Positions 46,237-53,825 of a stretch of DNA of 64,000 bases are shown one piece after another. Every line of letters begins with the position of its first letter. The stretch's first letter is position 1. Below the pieces are notes generated by a model. It was not told where the DNA came from. It was given only the letters and a program-made list of their open reading frames with translations, and did no database searches. The DNA is from Nocardia huaxiensis (lineage in GTDB: Bacteria > Actinomycetota > Actinomycetes > Mycobacteriales > Mycobacteriaceae): assembly GCF_013744875.1 (NCBI RefSeq), contig NZ_CP059399.1, positions 8,275,911 through 8,339,910 of the forward strand. Direction: 5' to 3'. Both the position numbers and the translations under genes were made by a program.

Positions 46237-47847
46237 TCAGAAGATAAGCAGATCCAGGTCTGCGCCGACGTCGGTGGCCAAATCCTTGATGGCAGAGGCG
46301 AATCGGCCGAGTCGCTGCCACGCTTTGACGACCGAGTCCTCTTCGTCGGAGCCGTCGCCGACGGTGATCTGCCAGACGGCCGGGGTCTGGCGATCGTCGG
46401 TGAAGGTCAGTTCGGTCACGTAGTCGGTGAAAACGTGTGGGCCGACCGCGAATCCGATCTGATCGCCGAGGCCGTAGTCGCGGCCGAGCAGGTAGGGGGC
46501 GTTGTCCTCGATGGTCACCTTGTGGCTGGTGTAGCCGCGGGTCAGGTGCAGGCCCTGCCGGGCGGCGACCAGGCCGTCGAGGTTGAACGCCTTGTCACTG
46601 CCGGTGATGTACAGCTCGCGGAAGGCGTAGGGACCGGCGCGACGGGCGCGCTCCATGTCCCGGTAGACCATCCAGGCGAGGAACACGTCGTTGAGCTGGC
46701 CTCGGTAGAGCCAGCCCAGGCCGATGAGCGACAGCAGGCCCTTGATGACCACTTCGATGCCGGCGTTCACCCAGCCGGGCGAACGGCCGCCGACGATGAT
46801 GTCGGTGGCGGTCGGCTTGTGCAGGGCGATTTCGGATGCGCCGATACCGGAGTATTCGCCTTCGAAGTACCACACCCACGGGAAGTTCTGGGTGGTGCCG
46901 AACTTGCCTTCCTGCCCGTACACGGCCTCGTATTCGGTGGTGGAGTTGAAGTTCGGGTACCGCTTCGGCGTGGTGCCGTCATCGGCGAATTCCTCGAACC
47001 ACGACTGGATTCCGTCCAGCAGCGTGCCGGTACTACCGGTAACGCCGGACTTGTCGACGGTCTCCAGGACGACGGTGGGCTTCTCCAGGAAGAAGTACTC
47101 CGGCGCGGGCTGCGCGTCCTCACCCGGGAGGAAGAACCGCGCGGTGAGCATCACCCCGGAGTCCTCCAGCATGGGTTGGAACAGCTTGTCCGCCATATCG
47201 AATCGTGCGGAGGCCGCGCTCCATCGACTGGTGTCGTGCAGTGGATCGACCGGAACCACGGCGACCGGGAACAGGGAGCTTCCGGCATTCCACTTCGGGG
47301 TGTTCTCGCCGTCCTCAGGAGCCCAGCCCGGCGCCTGCAAACGCATCAGATTCATCGTCAGGTAGGTCGTCACCAGGGTGCGGACCGGCCCGAAAAGGAT
47401 GTGATGCCTGGGGAACTGCGCCAGCACCGGCGCGAAGGGCGAAGCCCAGCAGCAGATGGTGGCGATGTGGTTCCACGCGTGAATGGCTTCGATGTCGACG
47501 GTTTCGACGCCGTTCTCATCCCGGACGATCGAGGCTTTGGTGATGTATCCGTCCCACCGGAATCCCTTGGTATTCACCGTGATCGGGATGGTGGCGTCTT
47601 CGCCGTCCTCATTGTTGAACAGGTGGTCGAAGTGCACCATGTCCCGCGGGCAGATCATTTTCAGACCGCCGGCCGCATTGCGCGGATAGGTGAACTCGAG
47701 CGAGAGGTAGCTGTGCTCCTCCCCCACCTCTTCCATGAATTTGTTCCAATACCGAACCAGCACATCGGGATTGCGCGCCCGCTCCTGATCGTCCAGGAAC
47801 AGCTCGTCCATCCGCCGCACTTCTTCGTGCGGATCCCACGCGCTCAT
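46237..47847 (-). CDS. Gp37-like siphophage tail/baseplate protein
   Basis: A 536-residue protein matching the siphovirus Gp37-like minor tail family of actinophages (MSAWDPHEEVRRMDELFLDD at the start, DVLVRYWNKFMEEVG, then IEDNAPYLLGRDYGLGDQIG near the end). These proteins form the baseplate hub below Dit. A hydrophobic segment (AGIEVVIKGLLSLIGLGWLY) sits mid-chain. It overlaps the upstream Dit-like stop as TGATG. No lysozyme or peptidase domain is visible. Confidence 0.82.
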   Translation of the reverse strand: MSAWDPHEEVRRMDELFLDDQERARNPDVLVRYWNKFMEEVGEEHSYLSLEFTYPRNAAGGLKMICPRDMVHFDHLFNNEDGEDATIPITVNTKGFRWDGYITKASIVRDENGVETVDIEAIHAWNHIATICCWASPFAPVLAQFPRHHILFGPVRTLVTTYLTMNLMRLQAPGWAPEDGENTPKWNAGSSLFPVAVVPVDPLHDTSRWSAASARFDMADKLFQPMLEDSGVMLTARFFLPGEDAQPAPEYFFLEKPTVVLETVDKSGVTGSTGTLLDGIQSWFEEFADDGTTPKRYPNFNSTTEYEAVYGQEGKFGTTQNFPWVWYFEGEYSGIGASEIALHKPTATDIIVGGRSPGWVNAGIEVVIKGLLSLIGLGWLYRGQLNDVFLAWMVYRDMERARRAGPYAFRELYITGSDKAFNLDGLVAARQGLHLTRGYTSHKVTIEDNAPYLLGRDYGLGDQIGFAVGPHVFTDYVTELTFTDDRQTPAVWQITVGDGSDEEDSVVKAWQRLGRFASAIKDLATDVGADLDLLIF

Positions 47848-48743
47848 CAGAACGGCCTCGAGGATCGCGGCGTCACCGTGGCGACAATGCTGGAGGCGGT
47901 GCTACCGCCCTCCACCCTGACCCTGATCTCGGTCGAACTCCACGGCGCCATCGACTGCAACCACCGCCGGCCCGCCAGCTGCGCCCACACATTGACCGGC
48001 TTCGACGTGCCATCACTGTTGAACACGGTCGCCGTGCGATGCCGCGGATGCGTATCGATCCGCAGCGTCTGCGTGGCGCTGAGCATCGGCGTCTGCACCA
48101 TCCGCGACTGACTGCCGTCGACCGGATCCAGAATCGACCACCGCCCCGGCCCGTTCATCGTGTACCGCGGCCACACCGGCTGATCAGCCGCATTCCGCAC
48201 CCGCAGCACACCTTCACCGACCGCGGTCGTATTGGTCCACGTCTGGTTCTCGTCGAAGTGATGCTCCAGCGGATCCATGGCCGTGGCCGACATCTTGTAC
48301 GCCGCCATGGCATTTCGCGCCGGATCGATATCCCCGACAGGTTCCGGCGCACCATCCAACTGCGCCTTCTGGAACCGCCAGCCTTGATGCCGCGTGTAAT
48401 ACCCGACAGTCACCGGCTTATCAGTCGACCACCCCCGGAACCACGCATCATGCACAGCGTGGAAATCCCGAATCGGGTCCACCCCAGCGCCTTTCGCGGC
48501 ACCGTCGATGACGATCAGGAAATCCCATTCCTTCTTCGACCGCACCGACCGAATGAAGGTCGCGCCGTCCTGCCGCGCCCCCTCCGAAACCAGCAGCTGC
48601 ACCGGCGCGAACATGAACCCGGTCTGCTGCGCCAACCGCACGCCCTCCCGCCCAGAATTCACCCCGGACAGATGCCAGACGCGCCCGTTGACATCCCACA
48701 CCACGACTTTCGTGCCGTGGGTTTCCAAAAGTTGATGGGTCAT
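47847..48743 (-). CDS. Distal tail (Dit)-like protein
   Basis: A 298-residue protein between the tape-measure-like and Gp37-like genes, the usual Dit position. The N-terminal beta domain (VVVWDVNGRVWHLSGVNSGR) and central IRDFHAVHDAWFRGWSTDKP fit actinophage Dit-type minor tail proteins. The C-terminal half is a beta-sandwich (VWPRYTMNGPGRWSILDPVD; RTATVFNSDGTSKPVNVWAQ). The ATG overlaps the upstream stop by four bases (ATGA). It probably joins the tail tube to the baseplate. Confidence 0.8.
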   Translation of the reverse strand: MTHQLLETHGTKVVVWDVNGRVWHLSGVNSGREGVRLAQQTGFMFAPVQLLVSEGARQDGATFIRSVRSKKEWDFLIVIDGAAKGAGVDPIRDFHAVHDAWFRGWSTDKPVTVGYYTRHQGWRFQKAQLDGAPEPVGDIDPARNAMAAYKMSATAMDPLEHHFDENQTWTNTTAVGEGVLRVRNAADQPVWPRYTMNGPGRWSILDPVDGSQSRMVQTPMLSATQTLRIDTHPRHRTATVFNSDGTSKPVNVWAQLAGRRWLQSMAPWSSTEIRVRVEGGSTASSIVATVTPRSSRPF

Positions 48744-51217
48744 CGCCCGAAACCTCCTCCGCGTTGCTGCGCCACAGCCCGGCGCCGGCGCACCCGCTCA
48801 GTCGCGATCGACGCGCGCTTCGGGTCCATGCCGTTGAAGTTGTAGATATCGCCCCGAACGGTGTGCCCGCCCGGACCATCCGCCAGATCGGTCAGACCGA
48901 AACCGGTTCCGACCAGCTCCTTGACGGTGTTTCCGGCCCATTCGATGGGGCGGGTGAACAGCTCGCCCACCGAGCTGCCGATGAAGGAACCCAGCACGGA
49001 GCCGATCGCCGGACCGAGCGGCCCCACGAACGGCGCAATCGCCGTACCGATCGCTGAGCCGACAACGCTGCCCGCTGTTGATGCCGCGCCGGAGATCGCA
49101 CCGGTGATTCCGCCGAGCAGACCGTGCTGTTGCAAGCCCGTGATCGCGGACGAGAACGCACTGACCCCGATCTGTTGCTCGTTGCTCAACGCGGTCGCCG
49201 ACGAGGAGCCCGAGGTGCCAGTGGGATTCCACTCGAGATCGGGAAAGAGCTTCTGCAGCCAGGCGCCGAGCGTGTTGGTCCACGTCTTGCTCGGATCAGC
49301 GTCGCTGTACGCCTGTCCGAGCGGAGTCAGCAGCTGCTGGGCCAGATTCCCAAGGGTGTCCGGCGCTGAATCACCCAGGATCGGCTTGAGCATGTTGCCG
49401 ACATTGGTGCCCCAATCCTTGGCGGCGAGCGACACCAGATCGGTGAAGTTGCCTTCATTCGGGTTGTAGATATGGCCGGGACTCCCGAGTTCTTGTGCAC
49501 CGGTTCCGCCGGTCCCGTTGAGCCAGCCCAGTCCCTTGGACGTATCCACCCAGCGCTGCGTGGAACCGGGCTTGTCTTCGACGAGGGCGCCTATCTGCAT
49601 GTCCTTCGGGAAGCCGGTCAAGTCCACGTTCGGCTCGGGTGTCATATACACCCACGCGCCGTTCGTGCTGCCGTCCTCCTTGGGCGGAATATATTGCCAA
49701 TGCGCGGTTTTCGTATCGTCCGCAGCGAGCCCGTTCGTAGCAGACGGACCCGCCTTCGTCACGATCGTGCTGGGATCAACGGTGCTGCCGGAAGTCGGGT
49801 CCGGAGCGGATCCGTCACCCGAATCCACTGGCATGCCACCGGTCACCGACGGAATACCCTCGCCGCCAGTCGTTCCCGAGCCGCCACCGGTTCCCGCACC
49901 GAGGCCCATCGCCGACTGTCCGCCGAGCTCGGCCTGCAGGGTCATCGAGGTGGACAATTCACCACCGAACCGCGAACCGATCAATCGGCCCAGTTGCTCG
50001 CCGATTTCGGGTGCCATTCCACCAGCAGGACCGAGCATTCGCCCGACCACGTCACCGAGAAATGCGCCCACACGGCCGCCGGCTGCCGTTGCGGCACTGG
50101 TGATCCCTGAGCCCAACGCTGCTCCGAGAGAACCCAGCTCGTTGGCACCATTGTCGGCAGTGCCGCTCATGCCGCCGGTCAGGGCGGTAATGGTACCGAG
50201 CATTCCGGAAGGAGTGGCCTGCATGGAAGCGGTGAGTGGGAGAGGTGAGTCGGTCGAGGTCTGCGGGCTCTGCACCGACGGAGCGGAGTCACCGCCTGGC
50301 CCTCCGGCCAACGGTCCGCCAGGTGCGAACAATGGCGACAAGGCCGAACCCACGGCGGAGCCGGCCCAAGCGCCCGCATCCACTGCGGCAGTGCCGAGAG
50401 TCCCCAGCGCATCCGCGACCACACCCTGCCCGAGTAGGCTGCGCCACTCTTCGGGATTAGCCACGGTACTCGGAGCCGCTCCCGCAGAACCGAATCCGTG
50501 CAGCATGCCGGTCAGAAACTGCGCCGAGGGCACCCAGCCGGAGTTGAGCAGATCCAGCAGCGGCATGATGTTCTTCGCCGCAGCGGCTTTGATCATGTAC
50601 TCGCCGGGAGACGCCGCCACCAGAACTTGGTCTCCGGTGGAGCTTCCCGATCCCGTGATCAAGCCATCGGGAAGGAGCGCCTTCGGCTCGAGGCTGATCG
50701 GTCCACCGTAGGCCCGCCTGATGGGGATGGGAGCATCTTCGGATGCCGAATCACCCTGGCCGAGAACAGTTTCCACGATGTTCGCGTCCACAGAACCGGA
50801 CCGACTCTTCCGTTTGCCCGGATTGAGCAGCGTGGTCTTGGAACTGATTTTGAGAATCCGCGTTTCGGTCTCGGTGTCTGCCGGTTCCGTAACACCACGC
50901 AGCAGGTTCAGGGCTTCGGAGGCCATCCGGCTGGTGAAGAAGCTCGGGACGTGCCCGAGCACTTCCTCGAAGGCGCGCGTGAGCGCACCGAACGGACCCG
51001 ACCGTCCGACAATGGCATTGGGCGCGATCGCACCATCGTCGGAGACGAGAATGGGATCCTCGTCAGGCAGGGTGATGAGCGACGTTCCCGCTGTGGGCCC
51101 GTCTTCCCACACCGCTCCGCTGGGAAGTGCGATCTTCTTCCCGGCTCCCGGCCGCCCGCTGGTCGTCATCGCAAGAATGTCCGGCAGTGTCATTGCCGGT
51201 GGGCGTTGCTTGTCCAC
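48740..51217 (-). CDS. Tape-measure-like tail protein, atypically short and Gly-rich
   Basis: An 825-residue protein in the tape-measure position, after the frameshifted chaperones. A segment around 170-220 (RRAYGGPISLEPKALLPDGL, DQVLVAASPGEYMIKAAAAK) is the hallmark seen near the C-terminus of actinophage tape measures. Glycine-rich hydrophobic segments (GSVVGSAIGTAIAPFVGPLG, PAIGSVLGSFIGSSVGELF) could be membrane-inserting. The long coiled coil expected of a tape measure is missing, as if the N-terminal part were deleted and the C-terminal part expanded. GTG start. If it measures the tail, the tail would be short by siphophage standards. Confidence 0.7.
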   Translation of the reverse strand: MDKQRPPAMTLPDILAMTTSGRPGAGKKIALPSGAVWEDGPTAGTSLITLPDEDPILVSDDGAIAPNAIVGRSGPFGALTRAFEEVLGHVPSFFTSRMASEALNLLRGVTEPADTETETRILKISSKTTLLNPGKRKSRSGSVDANIVETVLGQGDSASEDAPIPIRRAYGGPISLEPKALLPDGLITGSGSSTGDQVLVAASPGEYMIKAAAAKNIMPLLDLLNSGWVPSAQFLTGMLHGFGSAGAAPSTVANPEEWRSLLGQGVVADALGTLGTAAVDAGAWAGSAVGSALSPLFAPGGPLAGGPGGDSAPSVQSPQTSTDSPLPLTASMQATPSGMLGTITALTGGMSGTADNGANELGSLGAALGSGITSAATAAGGRVGAFLGDVVGRMLGPAGGMAPEIGEQLGRLIGSRFGGELSTSMTLQAELGGQSAMGLGAGTGGGSGTTGGEGIPSVTGGMPVDSGDGSAPDPTSGSTVDPSTIVTKAGPSATNGLAADDTKTAHWQYIPPKEDGSTNGAWVYMTPEPNVDLTGFPKDMQIGALVEDKPGSTQRWVDTSKGLGWLNGTGGTGAQELGSPGHIYNPNEGNFTDLVSLAAKDWGTNVGNMLKPILGDSAPDTLGNLAQQLLTPLGQAYSDADPSKTWTNTLGAWLQKLFPDLEWNPTGTSGSSSATALSNEQQIGVSAFSSAITGLQQHGLLGGITGAISGAASTAGSVVGSAIGTAIAPFVGPLGPAIGSVLGSFIGSSVGELFTRPIEWAGNTVKELVGTGFGLTDLADGPGGHTVRGDIYNFNGMDPKRASIATERVRRRRAVAQQRGGGFGR

Positions 51218-51277
51218 AATTCACATCCACTTTCTGGGCTGACTGTTCGCGTGCCCCGGCCACCGGCGATGGACGTG

Positions 51278-51661
51278 TCAGCTCCAGCCGAGGAACTCGT
51301 TCATCTGGTTGACACCCATTGCGGTGCCGACCCGCTCGCGATTGGACTCGAGTCCTGGCCGCGCGATCTGTTCGGGCCGGTTGCGCCCGTTCCTGGCGTC
51401 ATCGGTCTTCGACCACACCAGCCAGCGCAAACAGTCGGCCATTTCCGCGAGTAGGTACTGGTCCAACTGCCACCGGGCGGCCTCCGGATGCATGGAGCGC
51501 TGGAAGGCCGAATCCGGCGGCAGGAACTTCACAATGGCCTTGAGATCACCCCAGCTCAGCGTTTCCCCGCCGAGCTGTCGCAGTCTGAGACCGCGGGTGA
51601 TCAGGTCGTATTCGATTGCCTCGCAATGCTCTTCGATCAGAGCATCGAGGCCTAGGATTCC
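51278..51661 (-). CDS. Tail assembly chaperone, frameshifted downstream part (gpT-like)
   Basis: The minus-strand frame reached by a -1 shift near the end of the gene at 51652. It reads GILGLDALIEEHCEAIEYDL, ITRGLRLRQLGGETLSWGDL, KAIVKFLPPDSAFQ, the typical actinophage chaperone extension, and ends NEFLGWS. It has no start codon of its own near its beginning; a GTG at 51532 lies well inside the conserved part. So it should be made only as a G-T fusion of about 220 residues, which chaperones the tape measure during tube assembly. Confidence 0.85.
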   Translation of the reverse strand, partial: GILGLDALIEEHCEAIEYDLITRGLRLRQLGGETLSWGDLKAIVKFLPPDSAFQRSMHPEAARWQLDQYLLAEMADCLRWLVWSKTDDARNGRNRPEQIARPGLESNRERVGTAMGVNQMNEFLGWS

Positions 51662-51942
51662 CCCAGGCTGATACCCGAGTGCGCGCGCCAGGCCTCCAGC
51701 ATCTCGTGGTAGGCGTCCGGATCCATATCGTCCAGGGCCGCAAGCGCTTCGGGGGTGACAGCCATCTCCAGCAGCGTGTACATCGCGTCCACATCACCCA
51801 GCCGTCGGATCCGGCGCACCAGACCCGGCTTCAGGTAGGTCAGCGACGGCAACTGGATTTCGACGCCGTTCACCTGGTAGACGAAGTCTTCCTTCACCTT
51901 GGCGGGAGTGACGATCGTGAGGGGAGCTTTCGGGGAAGTCAT
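51652..51942 (-). CDS. Tail assembly chaperone (gpG-like)
   Basis: A 96-residue protein, MTSPKAPLTIVTPAKVKEDF to AWRAHSGISLGES, with the helical core TPEALAALDDMDPDAYHEML. Position between tail tube and tape measure and the -1 frameshift at its end identify it as the short chaperone product. ATG 51942 is used; the frame is open to 52014 but the extra 24 residues cover the intergenic hairpin region. Frameshift ratio sets the G to G-T balance in phage tails. Confidence 0.85.
   Translation of the reverse strand: MTSPKAPLTIVTPAKVKEDFVYQVNGVEIQLPSLTYLKPGLVRRIRRLGDVDAMYTLLEMAVTPEALAALDDMDPDAYHEMLEAWRAHSGISLGES
51658..51664 (-). promoter_or_regulatory. Programmed -1 frameshift site (G-run)
   Basis: On the minus strand the sequence is CTG GGG GAA; GGGGGAA lets the glycyl-tRNA re-pair on GGG one base back. 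Shifting -1 here replaces a stop two codons later by the conserved GILGLDALIEEH chaperone extension. Confidence 0.8.
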
Positions 51943-52014
51943 TGTTACGCAGACCCTTTCGAAGAGTTGGTGATCGATTGCATTCGCAGGCGTTGCCGAG
52001 GACAAAAGGCCCAA

Positions 52015-52058
52015 CGGCGGCGGGCGGGCCTGCGCATAGGATTGAGATCCCGCCGCCG
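52015..52058. terminator. Hairpin between tail tube and chaperone genes
   Basis: Perfect 10-bp GC stem (52015-52024 with 52049-52058). It lies after the highly expressed tube gene, where phages often reduce downstream transcription. The T run is on the plus-strand side, so on the minus strand it is better read as an attenuator. Confidence 0.5.
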
Positions 52059-52154
52059 ATGGGGGTTTTTGAACGGCTACAGCCGTCGTTGGACAGGGCT
52101 CGACCTATTGCGGGGTCGACCCCATCGTGATGTGGCGGATAGATGCCGCCGGAA

Positions 52155-52742
52155 TTAGACGGTCTTGACGCCGTCGTCGAGGTAGCGGTACGCCTTCACA
52201 CCGAGGTCGTTCTTGAACGCCTCGACGGTGATGGTGAAGCCGGCCAGTTCGGTAGAAACGAACTTCTTCTCGGTGACCGCGGTGATCTTGGCGTTCGGCA
52301 GCACGATACGAAGCTTCTTGTCCTCGTTGACCATGTCGAACACCCAGGCACGACGCGGCAGCGGCGAACCGGTCTCCTTGACCGTGTACAGCGCACCATT
52401 GGTGGAGGTGGCAGCCGTGGTGGTGACGTTGTCCGGGCCGAAGACCTCGCTCAGCACGTCCTTGTCCCACACGGCGTACAGGGTCAGACCGAACCGCACC
52501 GAGTGCTCGGTCTGCAGCTGAGCGATGATGTCGGCATTCCAGTCCTTCACGGACTCGATCCGACGCTCACCCATCGATTCGATGCCATCCTCGGACACAT
52601 AGCCGAGCGCCTTGAACGCGGGATCGATGGAACCGGCCGCAGTGGTCGGCAGGTTGGAAGCCAGCGGAGCGACCAGAACACCACCGGTAACGGCGATGTT
52701 CGGGGTGCCGGCGCCAATGAACTTGCTGGAAGGCAGAGCCAT
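52155..52742 (-). CDS. Major tail tube protein
   Basis: A 195-residue tube protein (MALPSSKFIGAGTPNIAVTG; AFKALGYVSEDGIESMGERR; KDWNADIIAQLQTEHSVRFG), typical of actinophage siphovirus major tail proteins, with the C-terminal ELAGFTITVEAFKNDLGVKA. It stacks as hexameric rings to form the non-contractile tube. ATG 52742 has GGGAG eight bases upstream; ATG 52748 is a near alternative. It lies between the tail terminator and chaperone genes, as in intact siphophages. No sheath gene is present, so the tail is non-contractile. Confidence 0.88.
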   Translation of the reverse strand: MALPSSKFIGAGTPNIAVTGGVLVAPLASNLPTTAAGSIDPAFKALGYVSEDGIESMGERRIESVKDWNADIIAQLQTEHSVRFGLTLYAVWDKDVLSEVFGPDNVTTTAATSTNGALYTVKETGSPLPRRAWVFDMVNEDKKLRIVLPNAKITAVTEKKFVSTELAGFTITVEAFKNDLGVKAYRYLDDGVKTV

Positions 52743-52819
52743 TTTCATATCTCCCTTGGGAATGTTGCGCAGGCCCTAGGGATGTGTATTCAGTTGTTAC
52801 TCCCGCGTTTTCGGGGGAG

Positions 52820-53257
52820 TCACGCGAGGACTTTTCCTCGCACGATCAAGTCGGTGACAATCGTGTACCGCGGAGCGGCAGTCACCGGGTCGGTATCGTT
52901 CTCTTCGCCGGCATCCTCGACGTGATCGCACCAGACGGTGCCGATGTAGCCGGGGGCGGCTGCGTTCACGATGGCGCGGACGAGCGCTGCCAGACCGGCC
53001 GCGTTACCGGCGTCGTCAGTACATTCAAAGACAACCCGAGGTCGATCGAGAATCAACTGCGAGCCCCGTCGGCCCTCGCGATCCTCGACATCAATCCGAG
53101 CCTTCCGGTCGTTTCTAGATACCCGAACCATCCGTTTCGGCCGGACGTCAGGGATTCTGGTAACAACCTGGGCCGTGTCAGACGATGCCGACATCTGAAC
53201 GACGAGGAAGTCGACCAGAGATTTCTCTATATCAGAGAACTCGATTTTCTCAAGCAT
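52820..53257 (-). CDS. Tail terminator-like protein
   Basis: A 145-residue protein (MLEKIEFSDIEKSLVDFLVV; DVRPKRMVRVSRNDRKARID; RPRVVFECTDDAGNAAGLAA) of the type found just upstream of major tail genes in actinophages, where it caps the tube and joins it to the head. It is the first gene of the tail module here, with no head-completion gene before it. In a headless particle it would close the upper end. ATG 53257 with AGGTGG upstream is preferred over GTG 53269. Region 53258-53352 is AT-rich and without a gene. Confidence 0.75.
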   Translation of the reverse strand: MLEKIEFSDIEKSLVDFLVVQMSASSDTAQVVTRIPDVRPKRMVRVSRNDRKARIDVEDREGRRGSQLILDRPRVVFECTDDAGNAAGLAALVRAIVNAAAPGYIGTVWCDHVEDAGEENDTDPVTAAPRYTIVTDLIVRGKVLA

Positions 53258-53352
53258 ATCGGGAACCACCTATTCTTCTCAGTAATAATTCCCTTGACTA
53301 TTAGATTCATATTGTCGCAAGTAGACCGAGTAGCGTCGAATTAGCAATACTA

Positions 53353-53757
53353 TTATCGAGCGCGATCCTTTCTGACCAGGACGCCCGTAACCGAACTGGC
53401 ATAGTTCTCGCGATGCGTCCGCGGGAGCGGCACCTCGACCAGCTTGCCATCAAAGATCATCCACAGCCCGAAGCAGTCGTCATTCTCGTCATGTATCAGA
53501 ACCTGGACAGACTCCGGATTCGGCCATGGCAGCGACTCAAGATGGGACAGCAATCCACTCCAATTGTTTCTGTAGAACTGAATGATCCACATATAACACT
53601 CATCTGAACCAAATTCAAATCCCGCTCCAGAAAAGATCGAATCATCGATGGGAATGAAGGACTGATTCCAGGGCCGAGAGTCATCCGACGCCGAAAGAGG
53701 GGCCATTACATCTTCAGCCTGCCTGGCCAATACTATAACTTCGGCAAATCTGCTCAT
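53353..53757 (-). CDS. Probable immunity protein for the second toxin
   Basis: A 134-residue acidic protein (MSRFAEVIVLARQAEDVMAP; ESVQVLIHDENDDCFGLWMI; FDGKLVEVPLPRTHRENYAS) directly downstream of the 982-residue toxin on the same strand, with AT-rich composition like the toxin tip. ATG 53757 is favoured by GGGAG upstream. A TTG at 53829 overlaps the toxin stop but has weaker support. No family is recognised. The immunity role is inferred from size, position and the parallel toxin-immunity order at 36 kb. Confidence 0.6.
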   Translation of the reverse strand: MSRFAEVIVLARQAEDVMAPLSASDDSRPWNQSFIPIDDSIFSGAGFEFGSDECYMWIIQFYRNNWSGLLSHLESLPWPNPESVQVLIHDENDDCFGLWMIFDGKLVEVPLPRTHRENYASSVTGVLVRKDRAR

Positions 53758-53825
53758 TGAATCCGACTCCCGTCGATTGTTTCTAGAAAGATATTCATAC
53801 GAGTCGATTGTATCAGGACTTCGAA

